In this document: positions 29,226 to 39,317 of the stretch, in pieces | Position numbering within the stretch: the first letter of the stretch is position 1 | How the letters are laid out: each line of letters opens with the position of its first letter | Source: an uncultured SAR116 cluster alpha proteobacterium | GTDB lineage: Bacteria; Pseudomonadota; Alphaproteobacteria; Puniceispirillales; Marisalimonadaceae | Length of the DNA stretch: 55,294 bases | Reading direction: 5' to 3' | Assembly: GCA_902625215.1 (NCBI GenBank) | Contig: CACOAO010000013.1 | Location: 1 to 55,294, forward strand | Program-made: the position numbers and the translations under genes | Notes under the pieces: model-generated | Database searches by the model: none | Seen by the model: only the letters and a program-made list of their open reading frames with translations | What the model was told of the DNA's origin: nothing

Positions 29226-30116
29226 TTATTTATGTATACAAAAATGCATAATTGCTTTTTGCGCATGTAATCTATTCTCAGCTTCATCAAAAATAACGGA
29301 TTGACTTCCCTCTAGCACTTCAGAACTTACTTCTTTATTTCTATAAGCGGGTAAACAATGCATAAAAATCGCATTTTTATTTGCTAATTCCATTATTTTT
29401 TTGTTCACTTGAAATGGCATGAATTTATGTTCAGGAAATGGATTTTGATCACCCATCGATCTCCATGTATCAGTTATAATACAGTGAGCACCTTCTGCAG
29501 CCTTATGTGGATTATGTGTTATAGAAATATTATTATTTCTTTTAAGAGCCCATGATATTATTTCCTTATTTGGTTTTATACCCTCTGGACAAGCTATATT
29601 TAATTCAAAATTTAGCAACCCAGAAGCTTCTATCCAACTTTGTAAGACATTATTACAGTCACCAAACCAAGAAACTTTTAAATTTTCAAAATCTTTTAGG
29701 TGTTCTTTTATAGTAATTAAATCTGCTACAACCTGACACGGATGACTATAATCGGTAAGAGCATTAATTACAGGAACATTAGATATATTTGCGTATTTAA
29801 TCAATTGATTATGTCCAAAACATCTTATAATTACCATATCAGCGTATCTTTCAAGAACTCTTGCAGTATCTTCTACAGTCTCTCTCTCGCCTAATTGCAT
29901 TTCTTTCTCATTTAAAAGGTGACTTTTACCACCTAATTGATTTATTCCTACTTCAAAAGAAATCCGTGTTCTCAAAGAAGGTTTTTCAAAAATAAGAACA
30001 ACATTCTTATCTATCATAAATTTATCACAAGTATTTTTTTTCCATTGTAATGACAATGAAATTAAGTCAATAAGTTGATCTTTTGTTAGATCCTTTAAAT
30101 CAATAAAATTAGTCAT
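29226..30116 (-). CDS. argF: Ornithine carbamoyltransferase
   Basis: Makes citrulline from ornithine and carbamoyl phosphate. The 296-residue protein has the carbamoyl-phosphate motif EKPSLRTRISFE (SxRTR) and the DYSHPCQVVADL segment. The ornithine side is DTWRSMGDQ and the HCLPA loop. It lies 6 bases downstream of argD and upstream of hslO. With argG at 14 kb it supplies arginine biosynthesis rather than arginine breakdown. Confidence 0.96.
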   Translation of the reverse strand: MTNFIDLKDLTKDQLIDLISLSLQWKKNTCDKFMIDKNVVLIFEKPSLRTRISFEVGINQLGGKSHLLNEKEMQLGERETVEDTARVLERYADMVIIRCFGHNQLIKYANISNVPVINALTDYSHPCQVVADLITIKEHLKDFENLKVSWFGDCNNVLQSWIEASGLLNFELNIACPEGIKPNKEIISWALKRNNNISITHNPHKAAEGAHCIITDTWRSMGDQNPFPEHKFMPFQVNKKIMELANKNAIFMHCLPAYRNKEVSSEVLEGSQSVIFDEAENRLHAQKAIMHFCIHK

Positions 30117-30122
30117 AACATT

Positions 30123-31319
30123 CTAGTTTTTTTTAATTTCTCTGATAACTGCACTCAAAATTTCAAAAGCTTGGTCTATTTCTTCCATAGAAGTATTTAG
30201 TGGTGGGAGCAATCTAATAGTATTTTCTGCAGCCCCTACAAGTAACAAGCCTTTTTGTCTTGAAGTATTTCCAAAATCACCAGCAGCAATATTTTCATTT
30301 AACTGAAAACCACGTAACATTCCTGAGCCCTTTTTTGATAATATAACTGGACATACCTTATCGTCGTTACTTATCAATTCATCCATTTTATTATCAAAAT
30401 AAATAATTTTTTCTTTCAAGTTTTTAAGAAAATCATCCTTTAATAGAAGGTCCAAAACAGCGTTAGAGGATCGCATTGCTAGGGGATTACCTCCAAATGT
30501 ACTGCCATGAGTACCTGGCGTCATTGCGTCACCTACTTTTGCTTTTGCCATAACTGCACCTACCGGGAACCCCCCACCAAGACCTTTAGCAAGCGCTATA
30601 ATGTCTGGTTCAATGTTTTCTTGTTGATAAGCAAAAAGAGTCCCCGATCTTCCCATTCCAATTTGAACTTCGTCTGAAATCAACAAAGATCCATTTTCAT
30701 TAGCAATATCTTGTAATAATTTAAGGTAGCCTTTAGGGGCTTTTCTGGCGCCGCCTTCTCCTTGAACTGGTTCTACTAAGATGGCAGCAACATGATTGCC
30801 AATTTTATTTTTTAAACTTTTAATGTCTCCCCATTCAACATGTGTAAAGCCTTGAGCAGATGGCCCAAATCCTTCTCTAAATAATGGTCTATCGTTTGCG
30901 GCCAACATTGCTAAAGTACGACCATGAAAAGCTCCAGTAGCACAAATAATTTCTGTCCTATCTTTTTCACCATTTGCCCATGCAAACCTCCTAGCGACTT
31001 TAACAGCTCCTTCAGTCGCTTCAGCACCAGAATTACAGAAGAAGACTCTATCTGCACACGAATTTTCTACAAGTTTTTCCGCAACTATTTCTTGTTCTGG
31101 AATCCTGTAAAGATTAGATGTATGCCATAATTTCGAAGCTTGATCTTTTAGAGCCTCCACCAGCTTTGGGTGACAATGTCCAAATGCATTAACAGCAATA
31201 CCACTAGCATAATCTAAATATTTTTTTCCTTCTTCTGAGAATAAATAACTTCCTTCACCATGCGTAAAGGCTATATCAATTCTTCCATATGTTGTCATTA
31301 TAGACGGACTAAATGTCAT
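30123..31319 (-). CDS. argD: Acetylornithine/succinyldiaminopimelate-type aminotransferase
   Basis: PLP-dependent class III transaminase of 398 residues forming N-acetylornithine, often also acting on N-succinyl-diaminopimelate. Visible motifs are NSGAEATEGAVKVARR, the GAFHGRT segment, EPVQGEGG, ISDEVQIGMGRSG and the PLP lysine in ALAKGLGGGFPVGA. The neighbour argF settles the assignment. The ATG at 31319 matches the usual N-terminus before the TYGR segment. Confidence 0.95.
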   Translation of the reverse strand: MTFSPSIMTTYGRIDIAFTHGEGSYLFSEEGKKYLDYASGIAVNAFGHCHPKLVEALKDQASKLWHTSNLYRIPEQEIVAEKLVENSCADRVFFCNSGAEATEGAVKVARRFAWANGEKDRTEIICATGAFHGRTLAMLAANDRPLFREGFGPSAQGFTHVEWGDIKSLKNKIGNHVAAILVEPVQGEGGARKAPKGYLKLLQDIANENGSLLISDEVQIGMGRSGTLFAYQQENIEPDIIALAKGLGGGFPVGAVMAKAKVGDAMTPGTHGSTFGGNPLAMRSSNAVLDLLLKDDFLKNLKEKIIYFDNKMDELISNDDKVCPVILSKKGSGMLRGFQLNENIAAGDFGNTSRQKGLLLVGAAENTIRLLPPLNTSMEEIDQAFEILSAVIREIKKN

Positions 31320-31383
31320 ATTAAAACTTTCATAAATTTATAAGAATATACAATAATAATTAAAAAAAGATAAATAAGAAATT

Positions 31384-32532
31384 TTAAATAAAGTGCTTAG
31401 CTAGTTTTAGGCCTTGAGCTTGATAATTATTTGAGCTTCCAGCTTCACCATACAAGATACTTGGCACATTTGCCATAGATTCATAAACAAGTCTACAGAC
31501 TGTTTGGTCTTGTTCTATTATAAAAGGTACATCATGAGATCTTACCTCCAAAACAGCTCTGGTTTTGGAAGCACCAAGTTCTGTTAAACCAAATCCAGGG
31601 TCAAAAAAACCAGCATAATGAGCTCTAAATTCACCAACTTTGGTATCATAAGCTCTCATTTCTGCAGCATACTTTGATGGAACAGAAACGTATTCTTTAC
31701 TAGCTAATATGTAGAATGCATCAGGACTGAGTATTAAACTTCCTTGATTTTTTTTATTCTGATAGTCACCACTTTGGTACAAAAGATCTTCTACGGTTAT
31801 TTTTTCCCAAAATAATTCACGTTTATAATGATTTGGTTTATCAATATCTATAAGCATAGAATGTTTTCTAGCTTTGTAACCAATCAAACCATTTTCACCA
31901 ATTAAATCTACAGATAAAGGAACACCATTTTTTATTTTATCAGGGAGGTTAATATTTTCTTGATTTCGAACTAATCCAACGTGTTCTTGTAATATTTCCA
32001 TTTCTTTATCTGATGTAAATGACTGTCCTCTTCTTAATCGTAATTGATTAAGTCTCGATCCAGTTCTTACTAAAACAGAAAATGTCCTAGGAGATATTTC
32101 CACATACAAGGGGCCATTATATCCAGTTGGTACTTCTTCGAATTCCATTGCACCGTCAACAATTAACCTTGTAAAAACGTCCAGTCTTCCAGTAGAGCTT
32201 TTTGGATTTGCAATCCCTGTTAAATTTTCGGTTAAACTTATATTTTCTAATAACTTTACGATGTAGACGCATCCACATTCTAAAACAGCACCATCTAATA
32301 GACTAAATTCGTGCATCGCTAGATCTTTTAATCTAGTAGATACTCTATTTCCCTTACCTGGAAGAAAGGAAGCTGGCACTCTCCAGGCTTTTATACCTAA
32401 TCTTAAATCTATAGAAGCTGGTTGGATTAGATCTGTTTCAATGCCATTTTCACTAGTAATTACTTTTTTCTGGACCAATTCTAAAATTTCTTGACTTGAT
32501 AAAACACCAGCAATTTTTTGAATTTTATTCAT
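31384..32532 (-). CDS. dcd: 2'-deoxycytidine 5'-triphosphate deaminase, long two-domain alphaproteobacterial form
   Basis: Deaminates dCTP to dUTP for thymidylate supply. At 382 residues it is about twice the common Dcd length: two dUTPase-fold halves appear in tandem. The first has PASIDLRLG and a GAMEFEEVPTGYNGPLYVE core. The second has SPDAFYILASKEYVSVP and GFFDPGFGL. Long Dcd proteins of this type are known from alphaproteobacteria. It stands alone on the minus strand between argD and an ABC-2 permease. The symbol is by family, not by a tested reaction. Confidence 0.88.
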   Translation of the reverse strand: MNKIQKIAGVLSSQEILELVQKKVITSENGIETDLIQPASIDLRLGIKAWRVPASFLPGKGNRVSTRLKDLAMHEFSLLDGAVLECGCVYIVKLLENISLTENLTGIANPKSSTGRLDVFTRLIVDGAMEFEEVPTGYNGPLYVEISPRTFSVLVRTGSRLNQLRLRRGQSFTSDKEMEILQEHVGLVRNQENINLPDKIKNGVPLSVDLIGENGLIGYKARKHSMLIDIDKPNHYKRELFWEKITVEDLLYQSGDYQNKKNQGSLILSPDAFYILASKEYVSVPSKYAAEMRAYDTKVGEFRAHYAGFFDPGFGLTELGASKTRAVLEVRSHDVPFIIEQDQTVCRLVYESMANVPSILYGEAGSSNNYQAQGLKLAKHFI

Positions 32533-32554
32533 TATAGATTTCCAAATTTTTTTA

Positions 32555-33364
32555 CTAAGACCTAAGTCTATAACCTGTTTTTAGTATATACCAGGCAAAT
32601 ATACTCAGTGCAAAGTTACAACAAAGCAAAACTAAACTTCCCAATATAGGAGATGCATCACTTAATCCAATAAAACTAAATCTTAATCCATCAATAGCAT
32701 AAAAAATAGGATTAGAATAAGCTAAAATTTTTAGAGATTCAGGAAGTCTTTCTATTGAATAAAAAGTCCCAGATAAAAATGCTAGCGGTTGAATTACAAA
32801 ATTTGAAATTATTGATAATTGATCAAATTTTTGAGCCCAAATACCAGCAAGCATCCCAATGATGGCTAGTGTTATACCCCCTTGAATTAAATACAAAATC
32901 ATCCAAAAGAAATGTTCTGGGAAGCCTATAATTCCTAAAATCCATAACAATAAAAAAGAAGCTGTAAAAACAAACAACCCCCTTGTAACACCAGCTAAAA
33001 TATGGGCAATCAAAATTTCTATTGGCCCTAAAGGAGCCATTAACAGATCATCTATAGATCCTTGGACTTTTGCAGTCATAAAAGATGAAGAAACATTAGC
33101 AAAAGAATTTTGTATAACGCTCATCATAATTAATCCTGGAACTAAGAATGTTATAAACGGAACCTCATGAAATCCAGCATTTCTATCAATCGCAATTGAA
33201 AACACAATTACAAAAAGTAGAGTAGTGACCATTGGAGCTGTAATAGTTTGCAAAAAAACACTCGTAAACCTCTTTACTTCCTTAATATATAAAGTAAATA
33301 AACCCGTCCAATTTACCTTTCCAATTTCTCTTTTAACACCGAGGTTAAAATTTTTCTTTTTCAA
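32555..33364 (-). CDS. ABC-2 type transporter permease
   Basis: A 269-residue membrane protein with six predicted helices and the ABC-2 permease motif GTFYSIERLPESLK ahead of the last helices. Such subunits export polysaccharides, lipids or drugs with a separate ATPase, which is missing here. The start is a TTG at 33364 with GGAG upstream; no in-frame ATG is near. It ends 22 bases before dcd, so the two may be cotranscribed. The importer-type ATPase at 25.5 kb is unlikely to be its partner. Confidence 0.87.
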   Translation of the reverse strand: MKKKNFNLGVKREIGKVNWTGLFTLYIKEVKRFTSVFLQTITAPMVTTLLFVIVFSIAIDRNAGFHEVPFITFLVPGLIMMSVIQNSFANVSSSFMTAKVQGSIDDLLMAPLGPIEILIAHILAGVTRGLFVFTASFLLLWILGIIGFPEHFFWMILYLIQGGITLAIIGMLAGIWAQKFDQLSIISNFVIQPLAFLSGTFYSIERLPESLKILAYSNPIFYAIDGLRFSFIGLSDASPILGSLVLLCCNFALSIFAWYILKTGYRLRS

Positions 33365-33459
33365 AAGTTTCTCTCCGAAAATATATATATTTATAATTTT
33401 TTATAATCTATATATATTATTGGGCAATTATATTTAGTAAAAAAATAAATAATCGTTTC

Positions 33460-34020
33460 ATGAATGATAAAGAAAAAATAATTAATAAACTAAGAAAATC
33501 TGCAATGTCATATTTGGCTCGATATGAAGTTTCAGTTCACCAGTTTGAAAATACAATGAAACGAAAACTGTCTAATTTAAGAGCTAACTTAGACAACTTA
33601 GACGAAATCAGGATAATAAACACATTAAAGAATGAGATGGTATTAGCAAAATTTATTGATGACAAACGTTTTACTGAGACAAAAATTCGTTCAATCAGAC
33701 GACAAGGTGGATCAGAAAGATATATTTATGCTAAATTAAAAGAAAAAGGAGTCTCAAATAATATAATTAAATGTGCTATAGAAACTATAGATGAAGGCCA
33801 TGAAAACGCAGAAATGATAGCTGCTTTGAATTTTATTAAGAAAAAGAATATAGGTGTATACTATAAAAAGAAATTAGAAAATAAAATTGATGAATTTGAA
33901 GTTAAAAAAAAATGGTATGGAGCCCTCTCAAGAAGAGGTTTCTCATTAGATATAGTTAATAAAGTTTTTGAAATTAAAGATATTGAAAAAGCCAATTTAA
34001 TTTTAGAAGATAATCTATAG
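33460..34020 (+). CDS. recX: RecX-family regulatory protein
   Basis: RecX binds RecA filaments and limits their activity. The 186-residue, Lys-rich protein has the three-helix repeat pattern: [20 protein letters not shown], then [20 protein letters not shown] and [10 protein letters not shown]-like text ([15 protein letters not shown]). It is divergent from the ABC-2 permease, and acs begins 19 bases after its stop, an unusual pairing. recA is not in the window. Confidence 0.82.
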   Translation: MNDKEKIINKLRKSAMSYLARYEVSVHQFENTMKRKLSNLRANLDNLDEIRIINTLKNEMVLAKFIDDKRFTETKIRSIRRQGGSERYIYAKLKEKGVSNNIIKCAIETIDEGHENAEMIAALNFIKKKNIGVYYKKKLENKIDEFEVKKKWYGALSRRGFSLDIVNKVFEIKDIEKANLILEDNL

Positions 34021-34039
34021 AAAAATAAAAGGATTAGAA

Positions 34040-35980
34040 ATGAACAATAAAGATTTACATGTGCCATCTTCTGACATAGTTAAAAATTCTCATGCAAATA
34101 AAGCTGAATATGAAAAAATGTATGAAGAATCTATTACTTCTCCTGAAAAATTTTGGGAAAAGCACGGTAAAAGAATAGATTGGATGAAGCCTTACACTAA
34201 AATTAGAGATGTGTCTTATAATAAAGAGGATCTGCATATCAAATGGTATGAGGATGGAACACTTAACGCTAGTTATAATTGTTTAGACAGACATTTAGAA
34301 ACGAAAGGTAACAATACAGCAATTATTTGGGAAGGGGACGACCCAAATGAATCCAAGCACATTAGCTATAATGAACTTCATGAACAGGTATGTAAATTTT
34401 CTAATGTATTAATAAACGCTGGTGCGAAGAAAGGTGATAGAATTACTATATACATGCCAATGATCCCAGAAGCAGCAGTTGCAATGTTGGCATGTACAAG
34501 AATTGGAGCTATTCATTCAGTTGTCTTTGGTGGATTTTCTCCAGACTCTTTAGCTGGTAGAATTGAGGATTGTAATTCAACAATCATAATTACTGCAGAT
34601 GAGGGTATAAGAGGTGGGAAAAAAATACCTTTAAAATCAAATACTGATGAGGCTGTTTCAAAAGCTAAAATGTGCAAAACAACAATTGTTATTAAAAGAA
34701 CAGGAGCTGAAATTAATTGGATAGATGGTCAAGATATATGGTATCATGAAGAAATGGAAAAAGTATCAGCTAATTGTCCACCAGCTGAAATAAATGCCGA
34801 AGATCCAATGTTCATATTATACACCTCAGGGTCTACAGGAAAACCCAAAGGAGTTCTTCATACAACCGGTGGATATATGGTTTATGCTTCTATGACACAT
34901 CATTATGTTTTTGACTATCAAGAAAATGAAATTTATTGGTGCACTGCTGATGTAGGCTGGGTAACAGGACATTCTTACATACTTTATGGGCCGTTATCCA
35001 ATGGTGCTACTACATTGATGTTTGAGGGTGTACCAAACTACCCCACAGTTAGTAGGTTTTGGGAAATAGTAGATAAACATAAAGTTAACATTTTCTATAC
35101 TGCACCAACGGCAATAAGAGCATTAATGGCTGAAGGTAATCAGCCTGTAAAAAAAACAAAAAGAAACAGCCTAAGGATTTTAGGTACTGTTGGTGAGCCA
35201 ATTAACCCAGAAGCATGGAATTGGTATAACAACATTGTTGGTGACGGGAGATGTCCAGTAGTGGACACTTGGTGGCAAACTGAAACTGGGGGAATATTAA
35301 TTACTCCTCTACCAGGAGCAACTGATACAAAACCGGGCTCTGCAACAAAACCTTTTTTTGGAATATTGCCAGTAATTGTTGATGGAGATAACCAGGAATT
35401 AACTGGCGCTACTGAAGGGAATTTATGTATTAATATGTCTTGGCCAGGTCAAATGAGGACAGTTTTTGGTGACCACCAACGTTTTATAGAAACATATTTT
35501 TCAACTTTTCCTGGAAGGTACTTCTCTGGTGACGGATGTAGAAGAGATGAAGATGGATATTATTGGATAACTGGAAGAGTTGATGACGTAATTAATGTAT
35601 CTGGCCATAGAATGGGTACAGCTGAAGTTGAATCTGCTCTTGTAGCTCATACAGATGTTGCTGAAGCTGCCGTAGTTGGTTACCCACATAAAATAAAAGG
35701 TCAAGGTATTTACGCATATGTTACTGTGAATATTGGTGTAAGAACATCAGATGAATTATTGAAAGAATTAAAACTATGGGTAAGAAAAGAAATAGGTCCT
35801 ATCGCTTCACCAGATTTAATTCAATTTGCCCCAGGTCTTCCTAAAACAAGATCAGGTAAAATAATGAGACGAATACTTAGAAAAATAGCTGCTAACGAAC
35901 ATGAGGAGCTAGGTGATGTATCGACATTAGCTGATCCACAAGTAGTTCATAATTTAGTTCAAAATAGAAAAAATACTTAA
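34040..35980 (+). CDS. acs: Acetyl-CoA synthetase (AMP-forming)
   Basis: Activates acetate to acetyl-CoA. The 646-residue ANL enzyme has [11 protein letters not shown] near the N-terminus, the adenylation loop [12 protein letters not shown] near residue 260, [10 protein letters not shown] and the catalytic lysine loop [15 protein letters not shown]. That lysine is the usual site of reversible acetylation. Length and motifs match Acs rather than PrpE. It follows recX closely and overlaps the TVP38 gene stop by 4 bases on the opposite strand. Confidence 0.97.
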   Translation: MNNKDLHVPSSDIVKNSHANKAEYEKMYEESITSPEKFWEKHGKRIDWMKPYTKIRDVSYNKEDLHIKWYEDGTLNASYNCLDRHLETKGNNTAIIWEGDDPNESKHISYNELHEQVCKFSNVLINAGAKKGDRITIYMPMIPEAAVAMLACTRIGAIHSVVFGGFSPDSLAGRIEDCNSTIIITADEGIRGGKKIPLKSNTDEAVSKAKMCKTTIVIKRTGAEINWIDGQDIWYHEEMEKVSANCPPAEINAEDPMFILYTSGSTGKPKGVLHTTGGYMVYASMTHHYVFDYQENEIYWCTADVGWVTGHSYILYGPLSNGATTLMFEGVPNYPTVSRFWEIVDKHKVNIFYTAPTAIRALMAEGNQPVKKTKRNSLRILGTVGEPINPEAWNWYNNIVGDGRCPVVDTWWQTETGGILITPLPGATDTKPGSATKPFFGILPVIVDGDNQELTGATEGNLCINMSWPGQMRTVFGDHQRFIETYFSTFPGRYFSGDGCRRDEDGYYWITGRVDDVINVSGHRMGTAEVESALVAHTDVAEAAVVGYPHKIKGQGIYAYVTVNIGVRTSDELLKELKLWVRKEIGPIASPDLIQFAPGLPKTRSGKIMRRILRKIAANEHEELGDVSTLADPQVVHNLVQNRKNT

Positions 35981-36657
35981 AGATTTTTTAACTTTATAAA
36001 ATAATTTATTATGAACTTCATCAATAATGGAAGGGTAGCTAATAATAATAAACTTAGCATAAGTGAAAATGACATAACGTCATTAATAGTATTAACTTTA
36101 GAAATTTCTGAACCAGCATTTACATATATAACAGTCGCAGGCAGCATTCCTATTTGGCTTATATAATAAAATCTATAAAGAGAAATAGGCAATACTCCCA
36201 TAATTAAATTTATTAACACAAAAGAAATAGTTGGTATCAATCTAAGACTTAAGAGATAATAAATACCATTTTTACTAAATTTATTATCTATAAGAAGTTT
36301 TGTTTTTTCAAATTTAATATTAATGAAATCTTTTAAAAGGTATCTCGATAATAAAAAACAAATACATGCTCCAGTTGTAGAGGCAAAAGAAACTATAATT
36401 ACACCTTCAACAATCCCAAACAAAGCTCCAGCAGCAATCGTTAAAATTGAAGGTAATAAAGGAAAAGATAAACCTGAAAAAATTACATATAAAATAAAGA
36501 ATGAAATTCTTGATAAATAAATTTCTTCATTAGCCCATATTTTTAGAAAATTAATATTCTTTTTTAATTCATCTAAATTGAAAATTTCTTGAAGATATAT
36601 GTAAGATAATACAAAGGTACTTATTAAAATGAAAATTAGTAATGTAGGTCTTTTCAT
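35977..36657 (-). CDS. TVP38/TMEM64 (SNARE-associated, DedA-related) membrane protein
   Basis: A 226-residue inner-membrane protein with a hydrophobic N-terminal anchor, the family core [20 protein letters not shown] followed by [14 protein letters not shown], and [19 protein letters not shown]. Family members are thought to move lipids or be needed for envelope integrity. The exact role is unknown. It follows the CoA-transferase beta gene by 6 bases and so probably belongs to the same transcript, though a functional link is not obvious. Confidence 0.88.
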   Translation of the reverse strand: MKRPTLLIFILISTFVLSYIYLQEIFNLDELKKNINFLKIWANEEIYLSRISFFILYVIFSGLSFPLLPSILTIAAGALFGIVEGVIIVSFASTTGACICFLLSRYLLKDFINIKFEKTKLLIDNKFSKNGIYYLLSLRLIPTISFVLINLIMGVLPISLYRFYYISQIGMLPATVIYVNAGSEISKVNTINDVMSFSLMLSLLLLATLPLLMKFIINYFIKLKNL

Positions 36658-36663
36658 TATGTG

Positions 36664-37401
36664 TTAAACACCCCAAACTCTATCAGCAAATTCTGGATAA
36701 AATTCTGAGACCATATAAGAAATCTTATTTCTTAAAATTTCTATACGAGTTTTATTTGGAAAAGTCATATTTGTAACTTTGTCATCAACGTCAAATTTAA
36801 ATCCTGTGAGGTTAATGACATTTTTTAAGCTTTCTTCATTATGGATTTTTAAAAGACAGAAGCGTTTCTTTTGTTTATTAAATTTAAATAGAGCTCTATT
36901 AGTTAATAAAAACTTTGGACCTCCAGGTCTATGGATATTTTCTTCAGAATGTCCAGGTGCGGAGATAAAATCAACCTTATCAACTAAAGTCCTTGGTGAA
37001 TGTTCTTCCCTAAATAAAATAATTTGAGGCACTACAAAATACATCAAAGCAGAACCAAATGAACCTGGAAATCTTTTTTGTATTTTTTTATAATTTCCAG
37101 TACCTACTAAATTTATATTAGCTTCACCATCAATTTGAACTCCACCCAAAAAAAAGGTGTCTATTCTACCTTGAGCAGCACAATCAAACAGTTCTCTAGC
37201 ACCATCAGTAAAATTGTTATATTTATTTGAATGTAGAATTGTAACTCTTAATCTCTTACTTTTTTGTTTAGCTTCTTCTTTTGCTAACAAAGCAGCAGCA
37301 CCTGGGATCGGTGATGCAGCACCTACGGCTATATGTTTATCGTTTATCAACAAATCAGCTATTTGACTAATTAATAACTCTTCTCTCTTAAGTTCAATCA
37401 A
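36664..37401 (-). CDS. Family I CoA-transferase beta-like subunit (GctB/IpdB-like)
   Basis: A 245-residue protein of the family I CoA-transferase fold, with AVGAASPIPGAAALLA near the N-terminus, then FDCAAQGRIDTFFLGGVQID and GEANINLVG in the core. The KRFPGSFGSALM and VDKVDFISAPGH segments recall glutaconate CoA-transferase and IpdB-type ring hydrolases. A catalytic Glu is not certain by eye: ARELFD holds the only candidate at the usual place. The start is a TTG at 37401 with AAGG upstream. It pairs with the alpha-like gene 16 bases upstream on the same strand. The substrate is unknown. Confidence 0.82.
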   Translation of the reverse strand: MIELKREELLISQIADLLINDKHIAVGAASPIPGAAALLAKEEAKQKSKRLRVTILHSNKYNNFTDGARELFDCAAQGRIDTFFLGGVQIDGEANINLVGTGNYKKIQKRFPGSFGSALMYFVVPQIILFREEHSPRTLVDKVDFISAPGHSEENIHRPGGPKFLLTNRALFKFNKQKKRFCLLKIHNEESLKNVINLTGFKFDVDDKVTNMTFPNKTRIEILRNKISYMVSEFYPEFADRVWGV

Positions 37402-37417
37402 AAATTAAACCTTTAAA

Positions 37418-38239
37418 TTAATTGTTTAAGTAGTTTTTCATGTAATCTTCAAAGCCTTTTTGTGTTTTCGCAGCAATGGAGTATTTTTTTATTTCATTGT
37501 TATCTGCACCATAAACTCCAGGCAAAGCGCATGGCCACGCTCCATTTTGAACAACTGATATTCCGTCAACATATAATGCCGGCAAGCAAGTTGCAGCAGA
37601 CAATTCATCTTCAAATAAATCAATGTCTAATATTTTTTCAGTGGTCACAAAAACTTTTTTTGAAGCATGTGCTAGGGTAGCCAGCTCTCTTCTTCTGCCA
37701 ATTTGAATATTTCCATTTACATCTACACACGGGGCATGAAAAATTAAAATATCTAACTGTACTGCTGGAAGTAATAATACAGGCTCATCCTTTATACCCG
37801 AAAATTTCATAGGATTTTCAATTACTTGCCAGTCTTTTCTATATTTTTGTACATCAGAGCCAATTACACCTCTTAACGGCATAAATGGAACTGATTTTTC
37901 AGTTGCTTGAAGTTGTGCGTGTAAAGCTGGGCATGTAGAGTCTTTAATTTTAAGTTTGCCTACTTCAACAGCTTCTGAAAATCTAGGAGCTAGGCCAAAT
38001 TCACCTAAGGTTACTGCTGCAGCTTCAATTTCAGAAACACATCCACTACCAATTAACATATCGCCTTGTATTGTGGTTAAAGGGAGGCAATATAGCTTTA
38101 AATCTCTTACACCCTTTTTTATTAGTTCTTTTGTGAACTTCATTGGAACTCCCGAATAGTCTGCGGGAATTCCAACCAGATCTCCATCTTTAACTTCATT
38201 AACAATATCTAAGAGAGATAATTCATCAAATTGTTTCAT
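37418..38239 (-). CDS. Family I CoA-transferase alpha-like subunit (GctA/IpdA-like)
   Basis: A 273-residue partner of the beta-like subunit. Family features are DGDLVGIPADYSGVPMKF in place of the usual glycine-rich oxyanion loop, LPLRGVIGSD-type text (FMPLRGVIGSDVQKY), and the LLPAVQLDILIFHAPCVDVN core followed by GNIQIG. The usual reaction moves CoA between two acids; the IpdAB branch instead cleaves a ring. I use ATG 38239; a GTG one codon earlier is also possible, both behind GGGAG. No dedicated catabolic genes surround the pair. Confidence 0.83.
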   Translation of the reverse strand: MKQFDELSLLDIVNEVKDGDLVGIPADYSGVPMKFTKELIKKGVRDLKLYCLPLTTIQGDMLIGSGCVSEIEAAAVTLGEFGLAPRFSEAVEVGKLKIKDSTCPALHAQLQATEKSVPFMPLRGVIGSDVQKYRKDWQVIENPMKFSGIKDEPVLLLPAVQLDILIFHAPCVDVNGNIQIGRRRELATLAHASKKVFVTTEKILDIDLFEDELSAATCLPALYVDGISVVQNGAWPCALPGVYGADNNEIKKYSIAAKTQKGFEDYMKNYLNN

Positions 38240-38270
38240 CACATATTCTCCCTTAGTTAAAATATTGTGT

Positions 38271-38771
38271 TTAATATGAGCTTTTTTGACCTTTATTATA
38301 CTTCAAAATTGATTCTTTTAACATTTTTTCTTCTTTGCATCCAAGAAAACATATTTTACCTAGTTTTTTTAAATTTGCTTCAGCTAACTTTAAGTTTCCT
38401 TGTGTCAAAAACATTTCGCCTTGATATTCAAGTGCACCCTTATGTTTGGGAGAAATTTTAAGAGCCTTCTCGTAATAAAAAGCAGCCTTTTCTAAGTTTC
38501 CCATCTTTCTATAAGAAAAACCTAAATAATTATAAATATCTGCGTCATTTTTGTTGTTTTTTTCAGCTTTGAAAAGGTTGTCTATTGCAGCTTCGTATGA
38601 TTTATTATTAATCAATTTGACTGCATTATAGTAGTAATTTGATTTAGCACCTGTAGATTTTTTATCGTCACCACCACCACCAGCAGCATACGATGAAAAA
38701 CTTAATATAAAACTACAGGTAATTATTGTAGAAATTTGAATTATTTTTTTTAAACAATTTTTATATAACAA
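38271..38771 (-). CDS. Exported TPR-repeat protein
   Basis: A 166-residue protein with a signal peptide ending near SSYAA, a short glycine/aspartate linker (GGGGDDKKS) and about three tetratricopeptide repeats. The clearest is YNYLGFSYRKMGNLEKAAFY then YEKALKISP. It probably sits in the periplasm as a protein-binding module with unknown partners. The start is a TTG at 38771 with GGAG 6 bases upstream. It lies 31 bases upstream of the CoA-transferase genes and is divergent from the next plus-strand gene. Confidence 0.85.
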   Translation of the reverse strand: MLYKNCLKKIIQISTIITCSFILSFSSYAAGGGGDDKKSTGAKSNYYYNAVKLINNKSYEAAIDNLFKAEKNNKNDADIYNYLGFSYRKMGNLEKAAFYYEKALKISPKHKGALEYQGEMFLTQGNLKLAEANLKKLGKICFLGCKEEKMLKESILKYNKGQKSSY

Positions 38772-38840
38772 GATTTACTCCATTTAAAATTTGAAACAAA
38801 TTCTTATATATAACTCAATCTCAATTATTCTAGGTCAATC

Positions 38841-39299
38841 ATGAAATTTTTTATAATCACCCTTCTTACAGTTATGACAATTTATATAAAAAAAGCGACC
38901 AGCGATGTTTTACCAAACGATCTCTTTACATCGATAGAAGTCGTCGAGTTACAAATGAGTTCCCTTCAGACAAATACAAAAAATAACAATTCAGGTATAT
39001 ATCAATGTTGGTTATTTGCACATCCTGAAAATAAAAAATACACAGGACCCTTCAATAATTTTAAAAGAATGATATCCGACACGTCTTATAAAATATTGTT
39101 AAATTCAACTAAATTTAAGGTTAAATTGCTTAATGAAAATAAAAATAGTGCTACTTACTCAGTAAATGTAGACGCATATGATAATAAGCGCTACAATTTA
39201 ACGTGGGTTTTAGAAAAAGCATCTATAAGCCAAGATTGTAAGAATTGTTGGATGACAACTTCGGTTACACAACCACAATTTATAGGACAGTTGAATTAA
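38841..39299 (+). CDS. Hypothetical exported protein, possibly DUF4864-like
   Basis: I do not recognise this 152-residue protein with confidence. It has an N-terminal hydrophobic segment typical of a signal peptide. The pattern CWLFAHPENKKYTGPFNNF followed by a TW strand and KNCW resembles DUF4864-type NTF2-like proteins of alphaproteobacteria. Three Cys in the mature part could allow a disulfide. It is 18 bases upstream of the rhodanese start, so the two are likely cotranscribed. Confidence 0.65.
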   Translation: MKFFIITLLTVMTIYIKKATSDVLPNDLFTSIEVVELQMSSLQTNTKNNNSGIYQCWLFAHPENKKYTGPFNNFKRMISDTSYKILLNSTKFKVKLLNENKNSATYSVNVDAYDNKRYNLTWVLEKASISQDCKNCWMTTSVTQPQFIGQLN

Positions 39300-39317
39300 A
39301 ACTTAGTGGAGAAAAAT

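Noticed and set aside
33381-33419. An imperfect AT-only dyad (repeated TA steps flanking TTATAA) between the ABC-2 permease and recX.
   Set aside because: It is made only of A and T apart from one C, pairs imperfectly and is best explained by base composition.
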